Assembly: GCA_043804925.1 (NCBI GenBank)
Contig: JAZDIP010000069.1
Coordinates: forward strand, 124,001 to 188,000
From: ChocPot-Mid sp043804925
GTDB lineage: Bacteria > Bacteroidota > Ignavibacteria > Kapaibacteriales > UBA2268
Length of the DNA stretch: 64,000 nt
Reading direction: 5' to 3'
A program made the translations under genes and the position numbers. Shown here in pieces: positions 1 to 8,199 of this stretch. A model generated the notes under the pieces. That model saw only the letters and a program-made list of their open reading frames with translations, searched no databases and was not told the DNA's origin. The first letter of the stretch is position 1, and every line of letters begins with the position of its first letter.

Positions 1-368
1 CAGAGGAACTGAATCTACCGGGCAACAGTGTAGTAACGGGAATAAAAGTTGATGAGAACAGGTTGACATATATCAAAGAATTTTCGGGTGGTTTACGTGG
101 GGAATTTGAAGTCCCATTACCTGCAGTAATTGGAGTGCAGACGGCTGAAAATCCGCCACGTTACGTACCGATAGCCAAAATAAGGGCAGTTATGAAAACT
201 ACCAGGATTGATGAAATTGAAATGCCACTTGGTGATTTGAGCAAAGGTATTACAATTAATAAACTTCTAGAACCTGAAGTATCGGGAAGGGCTGAAATGC
301 TTGAGGGTTCGTCGGTGGAAATCTCGACTCGTATTGTAGATATTTTGTCTGAAAAAGGAATATTTTAA
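1..368 (+). CDS. etfB: Electron transfer flavoprotein beta subunit (3' part)
   Basis: The reading frame is open from the window edge, so the gene starts upstream; 121 C-terminal residues are visible (first full codon at base 3). ETF beta pairs with ETF alpha to form a soluble FAD/AMP or bifurcating flavoprotein that passes electrons between dehydrogenases and the quinone pool. The visible part has the family's C-terminal pattern: a strand ending in E-x-x-LPAVIGV, then an NPPRYVP segment, then a KTTRIDEIE stretch. The stop codon is followed by AAGGAG and etfA 11 bp later, the normal etfBA order. Nucleotide-binding residues lie outside the window, so a bifurcating or non-bifurcating type cannot be judged. 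Confidence 0.9.
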   Translation, partial: EELNLPGNSVVTGIKVDENRLTYIKEFSGGLRGEFEVPLPAVIGVQTAENPPRYVPIAKIRAVMKTTRIDEIEMPLGDLSKGITINKLLEPEVSGRAEMLEGSSVEISTRIVDILSEKGIF

Positions 369-379
369 GGAGTAAAACA

Positions 380-1348
380 ATGGATAATATATTTGTATTA
401 GTAGAACACATGAAAGGCAATATCGCCGATATTAGTTTTGAAATGCTGGGTATAGGACGAAAAATTGCAGATCAATTAGGTTTACAGTTAAATGCTGTCA
501 TCATTGGGAATAATATAAGTTCCCTGTCCACAGAATTGGGAACAGCCGACTCGGTTATTCTAATAGATAACGAAAAAATGGAAATGCCATGCCCTGCCAA
601 AACTGCCAATCTGCTGAAATCGTTAATAGAACAGAAAAGCGGTTCCATTGTTTTGATTGGCAGTACAAATGTTTCTTCAGGGGTAGGTCCTATACTGTCT
701 CATAAACTAAATTTACATTTTCTTAATTTTTGCAAGAACATTGTAATTGAAGACAACACATTAATTGTAACAAGCCAGCTTTTTGGAGGTAAAATATTTT
801 CTGAAGTTATCTTGCCGGATAACAAAGGTGTTATTAGCATTTATCCCGGTTCCTTTCCTGTTGATGCAGGTAAAAGCGACAAAATACCCATGGTTGAAGA
901 CATTGATATTCAAGTTACGGAATCCGGAACAATGTTTAAAAATTATATTGAACCTGAAGCGGGTGATATTGATATAACAAAAGAGAATATTCTAATCTCG
1001 GTTGGAAGGGGAATCGAAAACAGCGATAATATCAGCTTGGCTGAAGAATTGATTTCTTCGCTTGGCGGTGCCATTTGTGCTTCCCGTCCTGTTATTGACC
1101 AGGGATGGCTTCCCTTAAGCCGCCAAGTCGGAAAATCAGGTATGATAGTGAAACCTAAACTTTATTTTGCTTTAGGAATTAGCGGTGCACCCGAACATGT
1201 CGAGGGCATGAAGGATTCAGGTCTGATAATAGCAATAAATAAAGACCCTGCTGCACCCATTTTCAACTATGCGCACTATGGAATTTGTGCCGATTTGAAT
1301 GATATTGTTCCATCGGTTGTTGAAGAATTAAAAAAGCGAAAATCATAA
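380..1348 (+). CDS. etfA: Electron transfer flavoprotein alpha subunit
   Basis: 322 residues, the usual ETF alpha length. The N-terminal half is a Rossmann-like domain (NIFVLVEH start). The C-terminal half is the FAD-binding domain, with VGRGIE, SRPVIDQGWLP, RQVGKSG, LYFALGISGAPEH and AINKDPAAPIF motifs in canonical order. The ATG follows AAGGAG at 367-372. Together with EtfB it should carry electrons to or from the membrane iron-sulfur protein encoded next. Linkage to hdrA and mvh genes suggests a partner in H2 metabolism rather than plain fatty-acid oxidation, but no acyl-CoA dehydrogenase is visible to test this. Confidence 0.95.
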   Translation: MDNIFVLVEHMKGNIADISFEMLGIGRKIADQLGLQLNAVIIGNNISSLSTELGTADSVILIDNEKMEMPCPAKTANLLKSLIEQKSGSIVLIGSTNVSSGVGPILSHKLNLHFLNFCKNIVIEDNTLIVTSQLFGGKIFSEVILPDNKGVISIYPGSFPVDAGKSDKIPMVEDIDIQVTESGTMFKNYIEPEAGDIDITKENILISVGRGIENSDNISLAEELISSLGGAICASRPVIDQGWLPLSRQVGKSGMIVKPKLYFALGISGAPEHVEGMKDSGLIIAINKDPAAPIFNYAHYGICADLNDIVPSVVEELKKRKS

Positions 1349-1438
1349 AGATATGGTTAAAGACTTAATGTTGTTGTGCTTTGAAGGATAGCATTTTTTT
1401 AGAATAATTTATTTTAAATATATCGGGGACTAAGATTT

Positions 1439-3463
1439 ATGGACCCAGTACAAATAAATATTTTCGGATTGCAAGGTTATATCTATTTATGGATTTTAAC
1501 TGCAGTATCATTTTCGTTTTTTGGGATAAGAGTGTATAAACTTGTTAAATTGCTACGGATGTCGAAACCTGAAAAACGTACTGATAGGATTATTACCAGA
1601 ATAAAAAACTTTAGCATTTTTGTTTTGGGACAAAAACGGTTATTTAATGAGAAAAGCATCGGTTTACCTCATTTTTTGTTTTTCTGGGGTTTTGTTTTTT
1701 ATGCAGGTTCTTTTTGGTGGAATCTAATTAGAGGAATAATACCTGATTTACCGATACCCTATGCTGATGAAGTAGGTATTATAGGTCTATTATTGGAAAT
1801 ATTCGGTGTTTTAGTCATTATCTCAATAATTATTGCAGTAATAAGAAGGATTTTCTTTCCACCGCCTCACTTGCAAAGAACATTCGATGCTTCAATTATT
1901 ATTTCTTTAATTGCCATTTTGATGATAACTTTATTATTGGGGCAAGGATTCAAAGATACATTTGAACCTTCTGCATGGAGTCCTGCAGGTACTATTATTG
2001 CATCATGGTTTTCAGGTTTAGAACAGCAAAAAGCAGAATCTCTTTATTATATTATGTGGTGGATTCATATTATTACTGTGCTTGTTTTTCTTGCTTATAT
2101 ACCATATTCAAAACATATGCATTTGTTGGTTGCACCATTCAATGTTTTTTTTAGTAATGAACAAAAGCCCGGGGATTTAAGCAAGAAAGGTGGTATAGAG
2201 GATGTTACTGGAGGTTCATCGAAATGGGAGGAATTTACATGGAAAGACCTGCTTAACGTCTTTTCTTGCGCTGAATGCGGCAGATGTGACCGCGTATGTC
2301 CGGCGTTAAACTCGGGTTATAAACTTGCACCGAGGGTAATTCTTCACGAAGTAAAAGAACATATTTATAAAAGTTATTTTGCTGGCAAAACCGGTGATGA
2401 CCAGTTGATAGGAGGATTAATTTCCGAGGACGAAATATGGCAATGCACTACATGTATGTCATGCATGGAAAGATGCCCGGTATTAAACGAACATCTAAAT
2501 TTGATAGTACCAATGCGAAGATTTCTTGTTAATAAAGGTGAATTTGACCAAAATGTACAAGATATGCTTCAAAAAATGGCTCGATATGGTAATTCATTCG
2601 GTCAATCGGACAGGAACCGTGCAAAATGGACTATAGGTATAGAACCTAAAATAAAGGATATTCGCAAAGAGGAAGCGGAGTACCTGTTATTTACAGGTGA
2701 TTATGCTTCTTTTGACCCAAGAGTTCAAAACATAACGAAATTTACAGCTAAAATATTTCAAAAAGCGGGGCTTGACTTTGGAATATTATATGATTCTGAG
2801 AGAAATTCAGGAAACGATATAAGAAGGATTGGTGAGGAAGGATTATTCGAGATATTAAGGGATAAAAATATGCAGGCGTTTGCTAAAGTAAAATTCAAGA
2901 AGATAGTTACAATAGACCCTCATACTTATAATACTTTGAAAAATGAATACGATTTCAAGGAAAACGGAATTGGAAACGGTACCCCCATAGAGGTTTTACA
3001 CTATACTGAAGTTATAGATGAGTTGATAAAAAACAAGAAGCTGCTAATAAATAAAAAATTGGATATTAATGTTACTTATCATGACCCCTGTTATTTGGGC
3101 AGATATAATGGAGTTTATGAACCACCGCGAAGAATATTGAAAGCTATAGGTACAAAATTTATTGAAATGCCGAGAAACCGTTCAAAGAGCTATTGTTGCG
3201 GGGCAGGCGGAGGAAGGATATGGATGGAAGATAAAACTCCAGTGCCTGAACGCTCTTCGGAAAACAGGATAAGGGAAGCAGTCGCACTAAAGAGCGTTCA
3301 GACTTTTGTCGTTGCATGTCCAAAAGATATCGTAATGTTTCAGGATGCTGTCAAAACAAGCGGGTGCGAGGGACAAATATCAATAAAAGATATATCCGAA
3401 CTAATTTATGAATCAATCGAAAATAATAAACCGGAGGAAAAGAGTAATGATAGAGGAACTTGA
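1439..3463 (+). CDS. Membrane NarI-like / CCG-domain iron-sulfur protein (ETF:quinone reductase or HdrD-like)
   Basis: 674 residues. The N-terminal ~240 residues contain about five transmembrane helices, with His residues near helices 2 and 5 that could bind heme b (inference from NarI/DsrM/HdrE-type proteins). Two 4Fe-4S motifs follow: Cys277/280/283/287 and Cys336/339/342/346. Then come two CCG-type domains. The second keeps Cys551 and Cys586-Cys587 (CCGAGGG) but has CPKD where CPxC is expected (Asp630). The first has no ligand cysteines: Asp421, Asn456 and DPHT at 493-496 replace GC, C and CPHC. Bacterial homologues beside etfBA are proposed ETF:menaquinone oxidoreductases. The gene overlaps the next one by 17 bp. 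Confidence 0.85.
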   Translation: MDPVQINIFGLQGYIYLWILTAVSFSFFGIRVYKLVKLLRMSKPEKRTDRIITRIKNFSIFVLGQKRLFNEKSIGLPHFLFFWGFVFYAGSFWWNLIRGIIPDLPIPYADEVGIIGLLLEIFGVLVIISIIIAVIRRIFFPPPHLQRTFDASIIISLIAILMITLLLGQGFKDTFEPSAWSPAGTIIASWFSGLEQQKAESLYYIMWWIHIITVLVFLAYIPYSKHMHLLVAPFNVFFSNEQKPGDLSKKGGIEDVTGGSSKWEEFTWKDLLNVFSCAECGRCDRVCPALNSGYKLAPRVILHEVKEHIYKSYFAGKTGDDQLIGGLISEDEIWQCTTCMSCMERCPVLNEHLNLIVPMRRFLVNKGEFDQNVQDMLQKMARYGNSFGQSDRNRAKWTIGIEPKIKDIRKEEAEYLLFTGDYASFDPRVQNITKFTAKIFQKAGLDFGILYDSERNSGNDIRRIGEEGLFEILRDKNMQAFAKVKFKKIVTIDPHTYNTLKNEYDFKENGIGNGTPIEVLHYTEVIDELIKNKKLLINKKLDINVTYHDPCYLGRYNGVYEPPRRILKAIGTKFIEMPRNRSKSYCCGAGGGRIWMEDKTPVPERSSENRIREAVALKSVQTFVVACPKDIVMFQDAVKTSGCEGQISIKDISELIYESIENNKPEEKSNDRGT

Positions 3464-4646
3464 GTCTTTAAAGACAATGAACCTGGAGAATTGGTATGAT
3501 TTTCCGGAGGGTAAACTAATCTCGACATGTATACAATGCGGTACTTGCTCGGGAGCATGTCCTTACGGAGAATACATGGACTACACTCCTCGAAGAATAA
3601 TAAAATTGCTTCAGTTGGGGCAAATAGAAAAAGTTTTTAATTCGGACAGCATGATGAACTGTGTAAACTGTTATGCCTGTATGGTTAAATGTCCGAGAAA
3701 TATTCATCTGACGGAAGTTTTATTGCAATTGGTGAAAGAACAGACCTTTTCAAGATTGACAAATGTTCCGGCTGAATTGCAAAAGGCACTTGAGAATACG
3801 TTTCGATATGGAAATCCTTTGGGAGAATCAGGACGAAAAAGAATAAACTGGACACAGGATTTGGAAAAGCCGGTTCGTATATTAAGCCAAAATCCTGAAC
3901 CTGTAGATATCCTGTGGTTTGTTGAAAGCTATCCTGCTTATTACCCAAGGTGCCAGGAAACTGCGAAAGCTATAGCGAAGTTATTACAGACACTTGAAAT
4001 AGACTTTGCTATTTTGGGAAATGATGAAAGAAGTGCGGGAGAATGCGGGCTTCTCTCATGGGAGCCGGGACTTAATGAGTCATTAATAGACCATAACCTT
4101 GCAATAATGGGGAAATACAAATTTAACCGTCTTATAACTTCAGACCCTCACGCTTTGGATGCTTTGAATTTCAGGTATAAGATGTATGGTTTCGAATTTG
4201 AGACAAGTCATGTGATACCATTTATTTTTGAACATTTTGAAAAATTGAAACCAATGCTTACACGCGAGTTGCATTATTCCGTAACATATCATGATTCCTG
4301 TTGTCTTGGCAGACATAATAATGTATTCGATGAACCGAGGGAACTTTTAAAGGCAATACCCGGAATCCATCTTATAGAGATGATACATAATCGTGAGAAT
4401 GCAATATGTTGCGGTGGTGGCGGTGGAGGAAATTGGCTGGATGCTTATTTTAAAGCAAAAGGGATGGAAAGATTATCAGACATTAGAATTAAAGAAGCCA
4501 TCGAAACCGGAGCGGATATTCTTGCAGTAGCATGCCCTTACGAAATTCCAAGGTTCGAAGATGCTTTGAAAGTTGCCGGCTATGATAAAAAGATGGTCGT
4601 GAAAGATATTACCGAGCTATTATTAGAATCTATGGAGGAAAAATAA
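3447..4646 (+). CDS. HdrC-HdrB-like iron-sulfur protein (CCG family)
   Basis: 399 residues from the ATG at 3447, chosen because GGAGG lies just upstream (3433-3437); an in-frame ATG at 3408 lacks such a site. The N-terminus is HdrC-like, with two 4Fe-4S motifs (Cys28/31/34/38 and Cys72/75/78/82). The rest is HdrB/HdrD-like and is a soluble paralogue of the preceding protein. Its first CCG domain has lost its ligands (Ser161, Ser196, DPHA at 233-236). Its second keeps Cys285 and Cys321-Cys322 (CCGGGGGG) but reads CPYE at 363-366. It should dock to HdrA and relay electrons to or from it. Heterodisulfide reduction itself is unlikely with these losses. Confidence 0.85.
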   Translation: MIEELESLKTMNLENWYDFPEGKLISTCIQCGTCSGACPYGEYMDYTPRRIIKLLQLGQIEKVFNSDSMMNCVNCYACMVKCPRNIHLTEVLLQLVKEQTFSRLTNVPAELQKALENTFRYGNPLGESGRKRINWTQDLEKPVRILSQNPEPVDILWFVESYPAYYPRCQETAKAIAKLLQTLEIDFAILGNDERSAGECGLLSWEPGLNESLIDHNLAIMGKYKFNRLITSDPHALDALNFRYKMYGFEFETSHVIPFIFEHFEKLKPMLTRELHYSVTYHDSCCLGRHNNVFDEPRELLKAIPGIHLIEMIHNRENAICCGGGGGGNWLDAYFKAKGMERLSDIRIKEAIETGADILAVACPYEIPRFEDALKVAGYDKKMVVKDITELLLESMEEK

Positions 4647-4647
4647 T

Positions 4648-6711
4648 ATGGATAAGAAGTCAGAAGTCAGAAGTCAGAATCCGCAAGAAGGAAATGGTCA
4701 GGTTAGAATTGGTTTTTATATATGCCATTGCGGAACGAATATAGCTTCAACTGTAGATGTACAGAAAGTAACTGATTTTGCCGCCACACTGCATGGAGTG
4801 GTTATAGCAAGAAATTATAAATATATGTGTTCCGACCCGGGACAGGAATTGATTCAAAAGGATATTAAAGAGCTAAACCTTAATCGTATAGTAGTAGCAG
4901 CATGTTCGCCATTATTACATGAACATACTTTTCGGAATGCTACATTGCAAGGAGGTATTAATCAATTTTATTTTCAAATGGTCAATACCCGTGAACACAA
5001 TGCCTGGGTTCATCTCGACCCTTTGGCTTCCACAGAAAAAGCAATTGACCTAGTTCGTTCTGCGATTTATCGGGTAGTTCATCATAAGCCATTGGAACAG
5101 AAAAAAGTCTCTATCCATCCTGATGTGTTAATAGTCGGAGGAGGAATTGCAGGTATCCATGCCTCTTTAACAATGGCAAATGCCGGGAAAAAAGTTTATC
5201 TTGTGGAAAGAGAACCGACCATCGGAGGTCACATGGCTATGTTCGACAAAACATTTCCAACTCTTGATTGTGCAGCCTGCATTCTTACTCCTAAAATGTC
5301 GGCTGTAAAAAATCATCCTAATATAACTTTATGGACTTATGCGGAAATAGCAGAGGTCAGCGGATTTGTAGGTAATTTTAAGATAAAAGTAAGACATAAG
5401 CCAAGATATATTATTGAAGATTTATGTGTAGGGTGCCTCGATTGCATAGATGCTTGCATATATAAAGAGCCGCGTTTTTATGATGAATTTAACCAGGGTC
5501 TTTCTAAACGTAAACCTGTATATATACCTTTTCCACAGGCAACACCTCTTTTAGTTGTAATTGACCCTGAGACCTGCATTGATTTTAAAAGTAAAAAATG
5601 TAAAAAAACCTGCATAGATGTTTGCGAACGCAAAGCGATTGACCTCGAGCAGAAAGACAGATTCAGCGAGATTGATGTGGGGACGATTATTATAGCAACA
5701 GGTTTCCAACCGGTAGATGCAAAAAAAATACCATACTATGGTTATGGGAAATTCCCAAACGTTTATACATCTCTCGAAGTTGAAAGACTAATTAATGCAT
5801 CAGGACCAACCGGTGGAGATGTCATTTTGCGGGATGGAAGCCATCCCAAATCTGTTGCAATCATTCATTGCGTTGGCTCGAGGGATAAAAATACTAATAA
5901 ATGGTGTTCACGTGTTTGCTGTCTTTATTCCGTTAAATTGGCACATTTAATCAAGGAACATTCCGGAGCTCAAATTTATAATTTCTATATTGATATGCGA
6001 ACTCCCGGAAAGTTAATGGAGGAATTTTATAACAGGATATCGGAAGAAGGGATGAAATTCATTCGCGGACGGGTAGCGGATATTTATCCTGACCCGGCAG
6101 ACGAGGATCACAGAAGATTAATAGTTAAAGCTGAAGACACATTGATTTCGGAGATTTTAAAAATACCTGTAGATATGGTCGTTCTTTCAGTCGGTTTGGA
6201 ACCGAGAGCAGACGCACAAGATGTTCGGAGAATGTTCAATATAACATGCTCAACGGAAGGATTTTTTACGGAACGTCATCCGAAGTTAGCTCCTGTAAAT
6301 ACATTTACCGATGGTATATTTCTTGCAGGATGCTGCCAAGGTCCTAAAGACATTCCCGATACTGTCGCACAGGCAGGAGCAGCAGCCGCGGAAGCTCTTG
6401 CCCTGATAGATACAGGTTATATTGAACTTGAACCAAATACGGCTTATATACTTGAAGAAGAATGTTCGGGATGTAAATCATGCGTACCTTTATGTCCTTA
6501 CAGTGCAATATCATTTGATGAAGAAAAAGAAAAAGCATTCATCAACGAAGCATTATGCAAAGGATGCGGGACATGTGTAGCGGCTTGTCCTTCGGGTTCG
6601 ATTGTTCAGAACCTTTTTGAAGATGAAGAAATATTTAGTGAGATTAGTGGAATTTTAAATTTTGAAGGTTTTTCACCTATCAATGTTAAGGAGGAGGCAG
6701 CTTATGTTTAA
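4648..6711 (+). CDS. hdrA: HdrA-like FAD/iron-sulfur electron-bifurcating subunit
   Basis: 687 residues, a normal HdrA length. In order: an N-terminal HdrA domain (YICHCGTN), a thioredoxin-reductase-like FAD domain with GGGIAG at 164-169 and a downstream GGHMAMFD/CAACIL segment, an inserted ferredoxin-like region from Cys260, and a C-terminal double 4Fe-4S ferredoxin (from Cys606 and Cys637). In the Mvh-Hdr family the HdrA flavin bifurcates hydrogenase electrons between ferredoxin and an HdrBC branch. ATG follows GGAGGAAAAATAAT. Residues 3-11 are encoded by a tandem 7-nt repeat (4656-4680) that looks like a late insertion into the N-terminus. The gene overlaps mvhD by 8 bp. Confidence 0.93.
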   Translation: MDKKSEVRSQNPQEGNGQVRIGFYICHCGTNIASTVDVQKVTDFAATLHGVVIARNYKYMCSDPGQELIQKDIKELNLNRIVVAACSPLLHEHTFRNATLQGGINQFYFQMVNTREHNAWVHLDPLASTEKAIDLVRSAIYRVVHHKPLEQKKVSIHPDVLIVGGGIAGIHASLTMANAGKKVYLVEREPTIGGHMAMFDKTFPTLDCAACILTPKMSAVKNHPNITLWTYAEIAEVSGFVGNFKIKVRHKPRYIIEDLCVGCLDCIDACIYKEPRFYDEFNQGLSKRKPVYIPFPQATPLLVVIDPETCIDFKSKKCKKTCIDVCERKAIDLEQKDRFSEIDVGTIIIATGFQPVDAKKIPYYGYGKFPNVYTSLEVERLINASGPTGGDVILRDGSHPKSVAIIHCVGSRDKNTNKWCSRVCCLYSVKLAHLIKEHSGAQIYNFYIDMRTPGKLMEEFYNRISEEGMKFIRGRVADIYPDPADEDHRRLIVKAEDTLISEILKIPVDMVVLSVGLEPRADAQDVRRMFNITCSTEGFFTERHPKLAPVNTFTDGIFLAGCCQGPKDIPDTVAQAGAAAAEALALIDTGYIELEPNTAYILEEECSGCKSCVPLCPYSAISFDEEKEKAFINEALCKGCGTCVAACPSGSIVQNLFEDEEIFSEISGILNFEGFSPINVKEEAAYV
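4656..4680 (+). repeat. Heptanucleotide tandem repeat (GAAGTCA) inside hdrA 5' end
   Basis: Three exact GAAGTCA units plus GAAT. It encodes the SEVRSQN segment just after the hdrA start. The same heptamer family recurs at 60869-60900, 56 kb away. Confidence 0.85.
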
Positions 6712-7207
6712 TATAGAAACAGATAGTAATTGGCAGCCAAAAATTGTTGCTTTTTTCTGCAATTGGTGTACTTACACTGCTGCAGACCTGGCGGGAGTAT
6801 CGAGAATAAAACATGCTCCTAATATACGTGTAATCCGTGTAATGTGTTCAGGACGGGTTGACCCGCAATTTATCCTCGATGCTTTTGCCAAAGGAGCCGA
6901 CGGAGTATTAATCGGCGGATGCCATCCCGGTGACTGCCATTATCAGGAAGGGAACTATAAATGTCTTCGCCGTTTTCAACTTCTTAAAAGAATGGTTGTA
7001 GATATGGGAATCGATGGTGACCGGCTTCGTTTGGAATGGATTTCGGCATCTGAAGGTGATAAAGTAAGAATAGTTGTCAATGACATGGTTGCCAAAGTCA
7101 AAGCTCTTGGTCCTCTGGGATTACCAAAACACTTTAAGGAATGGGAGCAGGAAATGGAAATATTTTCACATGAAATAGAAGAGAAGGAGGTAGTTGAACA
7201 TGCCTGA
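6704..7207 (+). CDS. mvhD: MvhD-like [2Fe-2S] subunit linking hydrogenase to HdrA
   Basis: 167 residues from the ATG at 6704, chosen for the AAGGAGGAGG site about 6 bp upstream; in-frame alternatives further upstream lack one. MvhD carries a [2Fe-2S] cluster and passes electrons from the NiFe hydrogenase to HdrA. Visible motifs: FFCNWCTYT near residue 17, VMCSGRVDP, and GGCHPGDCHY with NYKC following, which together supply the family's conserved cysteines. It overlaps hdrA by 8 bp and mvhG by 8 bp, so translation is probably coupled and subunit ratios fixed. Confidence 0.95.
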   Translation: MFNIETDSNWQPKIVAFFCNWCTYTAADLAGVSRIKHAPNIRVIRVMCSGRVDPQFILDAFAKGADGVLIGGCHPGDCHYQEGNYKCLRRFQLLKRMVVDMGIDGDRLRLEWISASEGDKVRIVVNDMVAKVKALGPLGLPKHFKEWEQEMEIFSHEIEEKEVVEHA

Positions 7208-8168
7208 TAAACCAAAAATAGCATTATACTGGTGCGCTGCTTGCGGCGGCTGTGAAGAATCGGTAGTTGACTTAGCAGAAGACATTTTATTTGTTGTGGA
7301 TAATGTCGATATAGTTTTATGGCCTGTGGGATTGGATTTTAAGAGGTCTGACATTGAAGCAATGGCTGACGGTTCCATAACGGCTTCGCTTATTAATGGA
7401 GCTATACGTACATCGGAGCAGGAAGAAATGGTACGCATGCTAAGGAAGAAGAGTCAGGTTGTTATATCCTACGGTGCATGTGCCAATTACGGTGGAATCC
7501 CCGGGCTTGCCAACCAGTTTGAACGTGAACAAATCCTTAAATACGTTTACGAAGACTCTCCGACGGTTGTTAATGAAACAAAGACCCGTCCGCAAATTTT
7601 ATTTAATGATAACGGCAGGCAAACTCATCTTCCGGAATTATGGAATGTAGTAAGGGCTTTAGACCAAGTTATTGATGTTGACTACTATATTCCCGGGTGT
7701 CCTCCTACTCCTAAACTTTTAAAGGAAGCTGTTGTAGCACTTCTGACAGGTAAACTGCCGCCAAAAGGAACAGTATTGGCTCCAGACATAGCTCTTTGCA
7801 ACGAATGTCCAAGAAAAGAGACAAAGCCAACAGATTTACAATTTACTGAATTTAAACGTCCGCATTGGACTGATATAGACCCCGAAAAATGCCTGCTTTC
7901 GCAAGGTGTTATCTGCATGGGTCCGGCAACACGCGGAGGGTGCGAAGCATTGTGCTTAAAAGGCAATATGCCTTGCACGGGCTGTTTTGGTCCTACTTCC
8001 AGGGTCAAAGACCAAGGGGCAAAAATACTTTCTTCAATTTGCTCATCGGTTAAAGCAGATACCGAAAAAGAAATTGATAATATTCTTTCCGGAATACCTG
8101 ACCCTGTCGGAACTTTTTACAGATATGGTCTTGCAGGGTCATTATTAAAAAGAAAATTGATGGTATAA
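7200..8168 (+). CDS. mvhG: F420-non-reducing-type [NiFe] hydrogenase small subunit
   Basis: 322 residues from the ATG at 7200 behind AAGGAGG. Small subunit of a group 3 (Mvh-like) NiFe hydrogenase. Cys12, Cys15 and Cys18 start the proximal-cluster motif, followed by YGACANYGGIPG and a GCPPTP motif. The C-terminal third is rich in cysteine (CNECP, CLLSQGVICMGP, GGCEALCLKG, CTGCFGP) and supplies the further Fe-S clusters. There is no signal peptide, so the enzyme is cytoplasmic. The neighbours mvhD and mvhA complete the hydrogenase module. Confidence 0.95.
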   Translation: MPDKPKIALYWCAACGGCEESVVDLAEDILFVVDNVDIVLWPVGLDFKRSDIEAMADGSITASLINGAIRTSEQEEMVRMLRKKSQVVISYGACANYGGIPGLANQFEREQILKYVYEDSPTVVNETKTRPQILFNDNGRQTHLPELWNVVRALDQVIDVDYYIPGCPPTPKLLKEAVVALLTGKLPPKGTVLAPDIALCNECPRKETKPTDLQFTEFKRPHWTDIDPEKCLLSQGVICMGPATRGGCEALCLKGNMPCTGCFGPTSRVKDQGAKILSSICSSVKADTEKEIDNILSGIPDPVGTFYRYGLAGSLLKRKLMV

Positions 8169-8199
8169 AGACTAAAAAGTGAATAACGAAAAGGGAATT

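Noticed and set aside
1439..3463. Sulfite-reduction DsrMK complex
   Set aside because: No dsrAB, dsrC or other dsr genes are nearby, and adjacent etfBA fits an ETF-linked CCG protein better.
3301..4540. Sequencing errors as the cause of missing CCG cysteines
   Set aside because: Each change needs different base substitutions, the frames remain intact, and both paralogues show matching changes.
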